Source of the DNA: Desulfovibrionales bacterium
GTDB lineage: Bacteria; Desulfobacterota; QYQD01
NCBI GenBank assembly: GCA_028715605.1
Contig: JAQURM010000003.1
Location: 184,437-248,436, forward strand
Length of the DNA: 64,000 nt
Reading direction: 5' to 3'
Shown piece after piece: positions 23,562 to 32,053 of the stretch. A program made the translations under genes and the position numbers. The notes beneath the pieces were generated by a model. The model was not told the DNA's origin, made no database searches, and saw nothing but the letters and a program-made list of their open reading frames with translations. Numbering within the stretch: position 1 is the first letter of the stretch; every line of letters begins with the position of its first letter.

Positions 23562-25118
23562 TCACACGTAGTGCTTAAAAGGCAGTACCCCGGATTCAAC
23601 ATCTCGTCCTGCTGTAAGTACATCTCCTATGCGATCTGCAAAACGAAGGGTAACTGGTAGGCCTTCTCCGAAAAGACAGGTGTTGTAATTTAGCTTTGTC
23701 AAGGCCAAGATGTCTCTGCACACGGTCTGTATTTGGGGTGAACCTCTGGTTATCTCTATTTCCAAAGGATTGGGTGTTTCTAATCCAAGCTGGGTTTGAA
23801 TTCGTGGTATGTAGCCCTTAGTCCACAAGTACGCCTTTGCGTCTCCGAGAATCAAGGCGGTACCCCTTGGCACAGAATACTCGAAGTCCCGGTAGAGTTT
23901 CATAACTCTATTCTCTCTAATGCGTACTCCTACCAGTCGCGTCTTGCCTTCAGCTGCATCAACAAAGCCGTTCCATTCTTCGTCATCGAAATTGGTTTTA
24001 GCATGGATGAAGACCTCTTTTGGGAAGATTCCCGCGGGATCTCTCTCCTTGAATGAATCAATCGACTGTCGGAGAAGGTCATGCGCATCCACTCTACGAA
24101 TATGAAACTCCTTTGTGGCGGGATTATACCATGGCCCAACATTTCCCCGAAAGACAACACCGTCTCCAGAATCAAGGAACATTTGTGCTGCACAACAGGC
24201 GTTCCTATCGGAGTCTTCTGTATGTGTCTTCTTATAAACCAGGCCGAGATAGCAAACTCCATTCCTCACATCCCCCAAACGCCAAGGGAGCCCACCGGCT
24301 TTATAATAAAGGGTTGTAGAGATGTTCCATGCCTTCGCCGTATCGAATTTTCTTTCTGCTGCGATTCGCCTCTTATCTTCCCAGATTTCGTCGTATGCAA
24401 CTGTGCTGGCGCGCACTACCTGTGTAACGACCTTCTCGCCTAGTAGTTTTGCCTTTAGTTGATTATGGAAATTGATCTCGAAATCATATGCTTCGCGCAG
24501 CTCATTTAGGTAGTCAAAAAGAAAAACTTGGCCCGCCTGTCTTTCACTTTTGCTCAAGCCAAGCTTAATATTGTTACGGGATGCTGGGACTCGTGATTTC
24601 GGTCTACCATACGTATAGATTTCATCCGGGATCACGACAAACCACACATTAACGGGCATTTCCTCCTGCTTCTGGTATCTAATTAATCGGTCTGTATAGA
24701 GGTTGGAAAGGTTATGCACTCTTTGATGTCCGTCGGTATACCGAAGGAACTCAGCGATTTTGTCTTGGGGAACATCAAGTTCTGGTAGGTTCGCAAAGTT
24801 GACGGATACGCCGTATGCGGCTTCCAGACCAGGGAAGAACGGGCGCGCGACTTCACCGTCGCCATATATAGGCTTGTGCAAGCGTCGCAGATAGCTCTTG
24901 AGAAACGCACGGCAAGAGTGTGGCCCTATTATACCTACATTTAGTTGGCCACGAATCTTCTCCCTTGTGTAGGGCCCGAAGAGCATTATCCCATCGCGTG
25001 GGTCGGTTAGCTTCTGACCAAAACCAAAGGTGAGACGCGGCTCGGCGATGTGCAGCAAATAGAACCCCTTCGGTTGGATAGAGGGCTTCACGCTAGTCTG
25101 AATTGTCGTCCTCCTCAT
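23562..25118 (-). CDS. Short prokaryotic Argonaute (MID-PIWI), SPARTA type
   Basis: 518 residues, the length of short pAgos. There are no N or PAZ domains. MID region about residues 130-270 (RYTDGHQRVHNLSNLY, VNVWFVVIPDEIYTYG, KAWNISTTLYYKAGGLPWRL). PIWI domain from about 285 to the end (YLGLVYKK, FPKEVFIHAK, PRGTALILGDAKAYLWTKGY, LNYNTCLFGEGLPVTLRFADRIGDVL). The first catalytic Asp of PIWI is absent (LGLVYK), as in all short pAgos, so it binds guide and target without cutting. Its start overlaps the TIR-APAZ gene by 26 bp. Guide RNA-loaded complexes sense invader DNA and switch on the TIR partner. Confidence 0.93.
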   Translation of the reverse strand: MRRTTIQTSVKPSIQPKGFYLLHIAEPRLTFGFGQKLTDPRDGIMLFGPYTREKIRGQLNVGIIGPHSCRAFLKSYLRRLHKPIYGDGEVARPFFPGLEAAYGVSVNFANLPELDVPQDKIAEFLRYTDGHQRVHNLSNLYTDRLIRYQKQEEMPVNVWFVVIPDEIYTYGRPKSRVPASRNNIKLGLSKSERQAGQVFLFDYLNELREAYDFEINFHNQLKAKLLGEKVVTQVVRASTVAYDEIWEDKRRIAAERKFDTAKAWNISTTLYYKAGGLPWRLGDVRNGVCYLGLVYKKTHTEDSDRNACCAAQMFLDSGDGVVFRGNVGPWYNPATKEFHIRRVDAHDLLRQSIDSFKERDPAGIFPKEVFIHAKTNFDDEEWNGFVDAAEGKTRLVGVRIRENRVMKLYRDFEYSVPRGTALILGDAKAYLWTKGYIPRIQTQLGLETPNPLEIEITRGSPQIQTVCRDILALTKLNYNTCLFGEGLPVTLRFADRIGDVLTAGRDVESGVLPFKHYV

Positions 25119-26490
25119 AACATACGCTCAAGATGTCGAATCGATCTTTACTCTTCGGCTCAAAATAGCCGAAATCTGACCAGTACATAACTGGGAGGGG
25201 CTGCATTTGAAGAAGGAATGAATTGTTCAGCCCGATATTGATGTCACCATCGCTGTCCCGCAGGCTGTGCAAGAAACTCAGTTGCATATCGCGCCATTCG
25301 GCGTTAAATAATCGTTTTCCTTTTGCTCTGCGATGAGTATGCATTTTGTCCTTATCGTCCCATGCTTTGAAACCATCGGTAGTGAAAATTATGTGTGATT
25401 TGAGGCTGAAACTGAGCAACGGTGTGAAGATGGGCTTGCAAGAAACGGCGTAATGCCAATAGCCGAGGTCTAGATACTTTCCATAGACGCTTTTGCGTTT
25501 CTTTTGGTTTAGCTTTCGGAAGGGATACTCAAATTTGGCGAAACCCTTGACCAGGCTTGCGGGTGTCTGGTAGTAAGCTTGGCTCTTGTCTGCTAGCCCG
25601 TACCAATACATCTTCCGTTGCTTCATCAAGAGGTGAAATACTCTGGCCAGCAATGATTTTAGGTGGTTTGCATAATCCCTTGGTGTAGGAAATGATTCGT
25701 TGTCCCCAATGACGTCGGCAACTACAGCTGCCGTATCACACACGAATCGACCCCTGAGCCTCGCGGTATAGGTCTGGTTGTCAATTTCGTAAGCGAGGGG
25801 TATCTCATCTGAAAAAGTAGAGAGAACATTAGAGACTTTTGCTATGGGGAAGGGTGTAGGGCAGTTATAAACAGCGCGAGCTTCTTCCTCCGTCTCAAAC
25901 TGGTAAAGGTAGAACCTTTCCGGAACAGCAGGAATCGGCCAGAGATTTGTGTAGTACAGTTCTGATTTATAGATAATCCCAGACTTGGTGGTGTACTGGT
26001 TCTCATACCAAGCTGCAAATTTCGATGAATCTGACTCGCCGGAGCGGTGAACCTTGTCCTTATCGAGTTTCTCTGTAAGCTGATCGAGTCCCTCTGCCCA
26101 GTTACCATAAAAAGGGATGTGATTAATACGGTTAGCACCAATGAAGAGATTGTACGCTGAACCGTCAATATTCATGAGGATTATGAAATCCTCCAACCCA
26201 TTTTGCTCGCTGACACTTTCGGCTAAGCTCAGCTCTTTCTCAATACCGTCCCGCAGGCGGCCAGGCTCACCGTTTATGCAGATATGCCCAGAGTAAACGA
26301 GTAGTATCTTGACAGCTTTATGTCTGATAGTATGGTCGATTTTCTGCCAGAACTTTTCTCCCCCAAGCAGAGCTTTCTTATCAACCCATGTAGCATAACC
26401 AAGGGCCTTGAGTCTCGACGCAAGCCAAATAGCGAAACTATTATCCTCTGGAGTTACATGACTTATGAATATTGTATCTCTATTTGTCAT
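25093..26490 (-). CDS. TIR-APAZ protein, effector subunit of SPARTA
   Basis: 465 residues. N-terminal TIR domain (about 1-150): TIFISHVTPEDNSFAIWLASRL, GYATWVDKKALLGGEKFWQKI, KILLVYSG, and Glu86 in GIEKELSLAES at the position of the TIR catalytic glutamate. The C-terminal half (about 190-465) is the APAZ region that replaces the N-L domains of long Argonautes and docks on the short pAgo. In SPARTA systems target recognition makes the complex oligomerise and the TIR domain hydrolyse NAD(P), killing or stalling infected cells. Upstream gene of the pair, with overlapping stop/start. Confidence 0.92.
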   Translation of the reverse strand: MTNRDTIFISHVTPEDNSFAIWLASRLKALGYATWVDKKALLGGEKFWQKIDHTIRHKAVKILLVYSGHICINGEPGRLRDGIEKELSLAESVSEQNGLEDFIILMNIDGSAYNLFIGANRINHIPFYGNWAEGLDQLTEKLDKDKVHRSGESDSSKFAAWYENQYTTKSGIIYKSELYYTNLWPIPAVPERFYLYQFETEEEARAVYNCPTPFPIAKVSNVLSTFSDEIPLAYEIDNQTYTARLRGRFVCDTAAVVADVIGDNESFPTPRDYANHLKSLLARVFHLLMKQRKMYWYGLADKSQAYYQTPASLVKGFAKFEYPFRKLNQKKRKSVYGKYLDLGYWHYAVSCKPIFTPLLSFSLKSHIIFTTDGFKAWDDKDKMHTHRRAKGKRLFNAEWRDMQLSFLHSLRDSDGDINIGLNNSFLLQMQPLPVMYWSDFGYFEPKSKDRFDILSVCYEEDDNSD

Positions 26491-26573
26491 GGTTGTCTCG
26501 CCGCTGTTTTTTGGTCATTGAAAAAGGGTGGGCATCTATCTGTTTCTACTACCAAAAGCCCAGCCAGAATTTT

Positions 26574-26640
26574 GCCTAACGTTTCCGCTGCAAAAGAAGC
26601 CCGAAGGGTTTGGACGTCAGTCTTTTGCAACGTGTTATGC
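26574..26640 (-). repeat. attC-like site 12 (best consensus match)
   Basis: Outer elements GCCTAAC and GTTATGC; arms GCTGCAAAAG and CTTTTGCAAC. On the minus strand R' is GTTAGGC, an exact GTTRRRY match. It separates the nuclease cassette from the SPARTA cassette. Confidence 0.82.
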
Positions 26641-26656
26641 GTCGCCGCTAATGTCA

Positions 26657-27646
26657 TCATAAATTCAAGGTTTTTAATTTTGGAAAAATTGACCTATCGG
26701 TCACCCACTTAAAGATAAGAGATTCTATGCCCAATTGTTTCAACTTAGACTCCAGCGTTTTATCGACCTGTTCAGGAATTACAAGGATTAATCGTGGACG
26801 AACGGTTAAACTAATGCTGTTTAATAGCAATTGACCTACAGCAGAATACATGCTTGTTGTTGATGTATCTGTCTTAACTTCGAAAATCGCGGTTATTTTG
26901 CGATTTGAATCGATAATATATATATCGCGATTCTTATCATTTCTTACGGTCAGACCGAGTTCTTCGAGAACAGATGACAAATTGTTTACGATCAAACCAT
27001 GATCACATTCTGCTTCTATAATTCTTGAAGTTTTGTATTGCCTTTTCTTCCCTGAGAACTCTTCTTTAAATTCATCCGAATCAGCTGGGCTAATTGGTTG
27101 CGATGACGGAATTGATGAGAGAGATTTTATCCTATTGACCTCAAATACAAACTGTCTCACTTGATTAACAAAGCGTGGTGACTTCAATGCACTGATAAGT
27201 GCTACCTCAGTGTCAAATCCATTATCTTCAACAATTTCCCATCGACCTCTATATTGGTCTTCAAATAACGATTTTCCTATCCCCTTTTTGCCGCCACCTA
27301 TCTTGCCACGGTGAGCTACAAAGATGTCTCCAGTGGAATCCGTGAGAAAAGCTCCACCAATTCTTCTATTGATTCCATTGACAGGAAAATTTATTTCACA
27401 TGTTATCGGAATCATATCGCCTTCTTCAGGCTCACCAACTCCAAACAGATTGATATGCCTGCCTGATCTTTTGAAAGAGCATACCCAAATTCCCAACTTG
27501 GCTAGCCATGATACCTTGCTTTTGAAATTGCCCCCAGGGTATCCAATCTTGACATTAATTTTTTTATCAACGATATTAAAAAAATGTGTCAAAAAGATTT
27601 TCTGAGCATTATCTATATCATGTTTTTTGTTTAAAACTTTTAACAT
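26657..27646 (-). CDS. PD-(D/E)XK-type nuclease-like protein of unknown system
   Basis: 329 residues. The C-terminal third has a PD-(D/E)XK pattern: Asp241 (NRDIYIID), then Glu256-Val-Lys258 (AIFEVKTD) and Gln272 (AVGQLLLNS). Two more beta strands follow (RLILVIPEQ). The N-terminal part (about 30-150) is a separate domain with GGAFLTDSTGDIFVAHRGKIGGGKKGIGKSLF-type glycine-rich text (only partly quoted motifs: LTDSTGDIFVAHRGKIGGG), which I have not matched to a named family. Ribosome-binding site GAGAGGGG. First cassette of the array on the minus strand. Likely a DNA-targeting defence nuclease; a link with SPARTA is only positional. Confidence 0.72.
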   Translation of the reverse strand: MLKVLNKKHDIDNAQKIFLTHFFNIVDKKINVKIGYPGGNFKSKVSWLAKLGIWVCSFKRSGRHINLFGVGEPEEGDMIPITCEINFPVNGINRRIGGAFLTDSTGDIFVAHRGKIGGGKKGIGKSLFEDQYRGRWEIVEDNGFDTEVALISALKSPRFVNQVRQFVFEVNRIKSLSSIPSSQPISPADSDEFKEEFSGKKRQYKTSRIIEAECDHGLIVNNLSSVLEELGLTVRNDKNRDIYIIDSNRKITAIFEVKTDTSTTSMYSAVGQLLLNSISLTVRPRLILVIPEQVDKTLESKLKQLGIESLIFKWVTDRSIFPKLKTLNL

Positions 27647-28144
27647 TTACCCCTCTCTGGTTTAGCGGTGACGCATAACTCGTTCATAAACGAAATACTT
27701 CGCTTTTTGTCCTGTTTTGTAATAATAGACAAAGAATTTCGTTTACCCCAACTCTGGCTGAAGGCTCAAGGCTTACTGCTTTGAGTACGACCCTCATATC
27801 TTCGCTATATCTATCGGAATTGTCAAACTATTTCTCAATGCACGGAGGGCGTTTGTTATCAATGGTCTGGACATTTCAGCAAATTCGGCATAATTATTAC
27901 AATGGTATTTAGATACATGAATTCGATAAAGCCACAGATTACGCAGATTACACAGATTTTTATGAGTTATTGTGTTAAATTCCCCGAAGCCTCACGATAA
28001 CGTCAAAGTGGCGCTCATTTTAATGATATAATGAGGTAACTTCCGCAATCCAAAAATCCCTCCTAACCTCCCTTTTCCAAAGGGAGGAACTGTTGCTCCC
28101 CCTTTGGAAAAGGGGGATACAGGGGGATTTTGAGGTGAGAATAC
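27647..28144. other. Right border of the cassette array and intergenic repeats
   Basis: Holds the border element GCATAAC (minus-strand GTTATGC) at 27673-27679, then a hairpin AAACGAAAT/ATTTCGTTT (27688-27744), which may be a decayed attC or attI. No integrase gene. A minus-strand TTGACA at 27825-27820 could be a -35 box for a promoter reading into the array, but its -10 is weak. A direct repeat copy (28,052-28,135) precedes the next gene. Confidence 0.5.
28052..28135. repeat. Palindromic CCCTCC/GGAGGG repeat, copy 1
   Basis: AAAATCCCTCC, CTCCCTTTTCCAAAGGGAG, CCCCCTTTGGAAAAGGGGG and GGGGGATTTT in tandem palindromes. A second copy in the same orientation is at 29,049-29,134, flanking the UPF0280 gene. 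Confidence 0.8.
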
Positions 28145-28888
28145 ATGCTGCCACATGAGTACCAAAAGAGATTTTATCGGGCCTGGGTCAGTGCTCCGGG
28201 GCTGGTCTCGTTCCAGGTGCAGGTCAAGGAGACCGATCTGCACATCCAGGCGGAGAGCCCTTTAATCAGCGAGACCGAAGAACTGGTCCTGTCTTATCGT
28301 CACCAGATAGAATCCTATATCGCCAAGCATCCGGATTTCCTTACCTCTCTGGTTCCTGTTCCCCAGGATGTACTGGCCCCGCCTATCGTGCGGGAGATGA
28401 TAGAGGCCGGGCAGCAGGCCGGTGTCGGCCCTATGGCGGCGGTGGCGGGGGCGATTGCCGAAAAAGCAGGCCGGGATTTGTTGAAAGAACAGAAGACCGG
28501 GGAGATTATCGTGGAAAACGGCGGGGATATCTTTGTCGCTACCCGGAGTGATGCCCGGATAGGCATTTTTGCCGGGAGTTCTCCTTTGAGCGGCAAGGTG
28601 GGCATAGCCATCTCTGCCGGTCAGATGCCTACAGGCGTCTGCACTTCTTCCGGTACGGTCGGCCATTCCCTAAGTTTCGGCAAGACCGATGCCGTTACCG
28701 TGGTGGCCGGATGCACGGCCCTGGCCGATGCGGTAGCTACGGCGGTGGGGAACGTGGTTAAGGGAAAAAGAGATATAGACTCCGGGCTGTCTCTGGCTAA
28801 AGATATAGGAGAAATATCCGGCGTGGTAATAATTGTGGGAGACAAGATCGGGGCCTGGGGGGATATAGAGTTGATATCCCTGGAGTGA
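28145..28888 (+). CDS. UPF0280 family protein (ApbE-like fold)
   Basis: 247 residues, full length. Typical features: YRAWVSAPGLVSFQVQVKETDL, PPIVREMIEAGQQAGVGPMAAVAGAIAE, IIVENGGDIFVAT, and TGVCTSSGTVGHSLSFGKTDAVTVVA. The GGD and TSSGT motifs place it in the ApbE-related UPF0280 family of methanogens and anaerobes, where a flavin-transferase-like role is suspected but unproven. It stands alone between two copies of a palindromic repeat. Confidence 0.88.
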   Translation: MLPHEYQKRFYRAWVSAPGLVSFQVQVKETDLHIQAESPLISETEELVLSYRHQIESYIAKHPDFLTSLVPVPQDVLAPPIVREMIEAGQQAGVGPMAAVAGAIAEKAGRDLLKEQKTGEIIVENGGDIFVATRSDARIGIFAGSSPLSGKVGIAISAGQMPTGVCTSSGTVGHSLSFGKTDAVTVVAGCTALADAVATAVGNVVKGKRDIDSGLSLAKDIGEISGVVIIVGDKIGAWGDIELISLE

Positions 28889-29224
28889 TAGGGCGTGGCT
28901 TGTTTTTTAGCGGAAAATACGGTAATAGATTTAGCCACAGAGGACACAGAGAAAGACTAAAAATTTCAAAAATGTATCAGCTTAGCTGTTGAACATGCAT
29001 AGCGAGCGCATTCCTCGGTGCTTGCAGCGGGGAGCTTCAAAAAGTATTTTAAAATCCCTCCCAACCTCCCTTTTCCAAAGGGAGGAGAAACACTTCCCCC
29101 TTTGAAAAAGGGGGATTAAGGGGGATTTTTGAGGCGCCATTTTCTGGGCGACAAGCTCTTTTCAAACAGCTAACGTGTTAAAAATATTTTTCTCTGTGTC
29201 CTCTGTGGCAAATTTTGATGCCCT
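28889..29224. repeat. Intergenic stretch of palindromic repeats
   Basis: No gene. Contents: an inverted pair TTTAGCCACAGAGGACACAGAG (28,930 region, quoted in part as CACAGAGGACACAGAG) and CTCTGTGTCCTCTGTG (about 29,190-29,210); an inverted copy of the GCATAGCGAGCGCATTCC block near 28,993-29,030; and the second CCCTCC/GGAGGG repeat at 29,049-29,134. Confidence 0.7.
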
Positions 29225-31825
29225 ATGATTAACAAAATCACCCCCATGATCCAGCAGTACCTGGAGATAAAACAGAATTACCAGGATGCCATCCTTTTCT
29301 ATCGTATGGGCGATTTTTATGAGATGTTTTTTGATGATGCCCTGAAGGCGTCGAAGCTCCTGGACATCGCCCTCACCAGCCGCAACAAAAACGCAGAGGA
29401 AAAGGTCCCCATGTGCGGCGTCCCTTATCATGCCGCCTCAGGCTATATCAACCGGCTTATCTCCCAGGGCCTTAAGGTGGCCGTCTGTGAGCAGAAGGAC
29501 GGGGAAGAGACCAAGGGCCTGGTCAAACGGGAAGTGGTTCGTATGGTTACCCCCGGCCTGGTCATTGACGGAGACATGCTTGAGGATAAGGTTAATAACT
29601 TTATCGCCTCTGTCTATCCCGGAGGAAAGAAAACCGGCCTGGCTTCACTCGATATTTCCACCGGTGATTTTCGCCTGATGGAATCTGATGACGTTAATTC
29701 TATCGAGGATGAGATAGCGCGTCTGAATCCCGCGGAGATAGTTGTGGCCGACGGGATGGAAGGAGAGGGAGAATATTCGTTTCTGGAGGGCTTCCGGAGG
29801 GGAAAGGCCTTCACTGCTCGTGATGACGCCTCCTTCGCGCCGGAGGCCGCCCGCGAGTGTCTGCTCAGACATTTCAAGGTCGTCTCGCTGGAGGGATTCG
29901 GCTGCGAGAACATGCAGGCCGGGATTCAGGCCGCCGGAGCGCTTCTTCAGTATGTACAGGAGACACAGAAGGCAGGTCTGGACCATATCCAGAGGCCCAC
30001 GCCCCATTTTACCGGCGACTACCTGATTATCGATGACACCACGCGACGGAACCTGGAACTCACCCAAAAGGCGCATGGACCGGGGGCAGGCGGAAGGCGG
30101 GGCTCTCTCCTCGACACCCTGGACATTACCATGACCTCCATGGGCGGTCGCATGCTGCGCCGCTGGATGGATTATCCGCTAAGAAACCTTCGCGGGTTAC
30201 AGGCGCGCCTGGAGGCGGTTTCCGTGCTTAAGGACCATCATTCGGCCAGGCGTGAAATCCGGGCTATCCTTGATGAGTTCTACGACCTGGAACGGCTAAA
30301 CGGCCGCATCGTCCTGGGGAATGCCACGCCGCGTGACCTTCTGGCCCTGAAGAGTTCCCTCCTGCGACTGCCTGATCTCATAGCCCTGATACCCTCCGGG
30401 ACCAGCGACCTTCTCAAGGAGATGGCCGGAGGCCTTGACCCTCTCAGCGATATGGCCCGGATCGTTGAGGACGCCATAAGGGAGGACGCGCCCCTTGGCC
30501 TGCGGGAAGGGGGCATAATAAAGGAAGGTTATGCAGCGGCCCTGGATGAACTTATTTCCATACAGCGGGATGGGAAGGACTGGATTGCCAGACTGGAGGC
30601 GACGGAACGGGTCAGGACGGGCATATCCAATCTCCGCGTGGGATTTAACCGCGTCTTCGGCTACTACATTGAAGTGACAAAAAGCAACCTTTCCTCTGTC
30701 CCCGGCGATTATATCCGCAAGCAGACCCTGGTCAACGCAGAACGCTTTATAACCCCTGAGCTCAAGGATTATGAAGAAAAGGTGCTCACGGCCGGAGAGA
30801 AAAGGACTGACCTGGAATACCGCATCTTTCAGGAGATTCGCCTGCGGGTGGCCGCAGAGACCACGCGCATACAGAAGACCGCCCGTCTCACGGCCCAACT
30901 CGACGTCCTGGCCTCTTTTGCCGAAAGCGCAGACCGTCATGGATATGTATGCCCCAAGGTTAATGACAGCGATGCCATCTTGATCCGCGACGGCCGGCAT
31001 CCGGTCGTCGAACGCACCTTGAAGGGACAGCGATTTGTACCGAACTCGGTACTCATGGACAATGACCAGAACCAGATGCTGATTATTACCGGCCCCAATA
31101 TGGCGGGTAAATCCACTATCCTGCGGCAGGCAGCCCTGATTGTCCTTATGGCCCATATGGGGAGCTTTGTCCCGGCTGAGGAGGCCTCGATCGGCCTGGT
31201 GGATCGTATTTTCAGCCGGGTGGGGGCCATGGATGATCTGGCCCGCGGGCAGAGCACGTTTATGGTCGAGATGATGGAAACGGCCAATATATTAAACAAT
31301 GCCACAGGAAAAAGCCTGGTCATAATGGATGAGATAGGCCGCGGCACCAGTACGTTCGACGGGTTGAGCATTGCCTGGGCGGTGGCGGAGTATCTGCTGG
31401 ATAAGGGAGAAAAAGGGGCCCGGACTCTGTTCGCCACGCATTATCACGAACTGGCGGAACTGGCCCATAGCTATAAGAATGTCAAAAATTACAATGTCTC
31501 AGTAAAGGAGTGGAACGAGGAGATAATATTTTTGCATCGGCTGGTTCCGGGGAGTATGAACTACAGTTACGGGATCCAGGTGGCCCGGCTGGCCGGCCTG
31601 CCGGAAGATGTGGTCAGACGGGCCAAGGAGATATTAAAGAAGATCGAGGGTAATGAGTTCGGGACTGCGGTGAAGAGGATGCCGGATAAGGGCCCGGTCC
31701 AGTTGGGTCTGTTCAGCGCTGACGTGAGCAGGATTCTTCGTATGTTGAAGGACATCGATATCGCGTCCCTTACGCCGCTGGATGCCCTGAATCTCCTTAA
31801 TGAGCTCCAGAGACAGATAAAGTAA
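29225..31825 (+). CDS. mutS: DNA mismatch repair protein MutS
   Basis: 866 residues, full length MutS1. N-terminal mismatch-binding domain with YRMGDFYEMFFDDA (the Phe-x-Glu that probes the mismatch), connector, lever and clamp domains. ATPase with Walker A GPNMAGKST, Walker B LVIMDEIGRGTSTFDG and ATHYHELAEL. Initiates post-replicative mismatch repair. No mutL in the window. Confidence 0.97.
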   Translation: MINKITPMIQQYLEIKQNYQDAILFYRMGDFYEMFFDDALKASKLLDIALTSRNKNAEEKVPMCGVPYHAASGYINRLISQGLKVAVCEQKDGEETKGLVKREVVRMVTPGLVIDGDMLEDKVNNFIASVYPGGKKTGLASLDISTGDFRLMESDDVNSIEDEIARLNPAEIVVADGMEGEGEYSFLEGFRRGKAFTARDDASFAPEAARECLLRHFKVVSLEGFGCENMQAGIQAAGALLQYVQETQKAGLDHIQRPTPHFTGDYLIIDDTTRRNLELTQKAHGPGAGGRRGSLLDTLDITMTSMGGRMLRRWMDYPLRNLRGLQARLEAVSVLKDHHSARREIRAILDEFYDLERLNGRIVLGNATPRDLLALKSSLLRLPDLIALIPSGTSDLLKEMAGGLDPLSDMARIVEDAIREDAPLGLREGGIIKEGYAAALDELISIQRDGKDWIARLEATERVRTGISNLRVGFNRVFGYYIEVTKSNLSSVPGDYIRKQTLVNAERFITPELKDYEEKVLTAGEKRTDLEYRIFQEIRLRVAAETTRIQKTARLTAQLDVLASFAESADRHGYVCPKVNDSDAILIRDGRHPVVERTLKGQRFVPNSVLMDNDQNQMLIITGPNMAGKSTILRQAALIVLMAHMGSFVPAEEASIGLVDRIFSRVGAMDDLARGQSTFMVEMMETANILNNATGKSLVIMDEIGRGTSTFDGLSIAWAVAEYLLDKGEKGARTLFATHYHELAELAHSYKNVKNYNVSVKEWNEEIIFLHRLVPGSMNYSYGIQVARLAGLPEDVVRRAKEILKKIEGNEFGTAVKRMPDKGPVQLGLFSADVSRILRMLKDIDIASLTPLDALNLLNELQRQIK

Positions 31826-31884
31826 CTTAAAAAAATTGTAACACGTTAGGTGTTTGAAACCGTCCTACATTCAGAAAAGGCTAT

Positions 31885-31970
31885 TAATCTGGAACTCAGA
31901 AAATCAGGAAAAGATAGACCCTCTTTATTTGGGTTTGTACTTCCCTGAGTTCCTGATTTCCAGATTTGAT
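31885..31970. repeat. Inverted repeat between mutS and the amidase gene
   Basis: ATCTGGAACTCAGAAAATCAGGAA near the start (given in part: ACTCAGAAAATCAGGAA) pairs with TTCCTGATTTCCAGAT at the end. Not followed by a T run, so a dispersed repeat is more likely than a terminator. Confidence 0.5.
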
Positions 31971-32053
31971 ATGTTTCTTTGCACTTTTTATCATCCATTT
32001 TCAAAACGCTAAATTATTACAAAAATTTGATTAGAGGCCGATCTTAATAAGTA

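Larger units (their letters stand above)
15617..27679 (-). mobile_element. Integron-type gene cassette array without integrase (CALIN)
   Basis: About 13 cassettes, every gene on the minus strand, each followed (on that strand) by an imperfect palindrome of about 65-160 bp. The palindromes fit attC: outer 7-mers pair as R''/R', inner arms pair as L''/L', and a 5-nt spacer is on one side. The minus-strand R' has a GTT core in nine of twelve sites, e.g. GTTAGGC at 26580-26574, an exact match to GTTRRRY. Gene content (toxin-antitoxin pairs, methyltransferases, cupin, nucleases, SPARTA) is typical cassette cargo. No tyrosine recombinase with an IntI patch is encoded in the window, so the array is a CALIN or has its integrase elsewhere. 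Confidence 0.8.

Noticed and set aside
15617..27679. The repeated blocks as a CRISPR array
   Set aside because: Repeats are 65-160 bp, of several sequence families, and separated by whole genes instead of short unique spacers. No cas genes are near. attC geometry fits better.
27795..27830. Integron Pc promoter reading into the array
   Set aside because: A TTGACA is present, but no good -10 box follows at 16-18 bp and no attI or integrase is adjacent. Kept only as a remark.
31885..31970. Rho-independent terminator of mutS
   Set aside because: The inverted repeat lacks a T run after the stem and resembles dispersed repeats of this genome.
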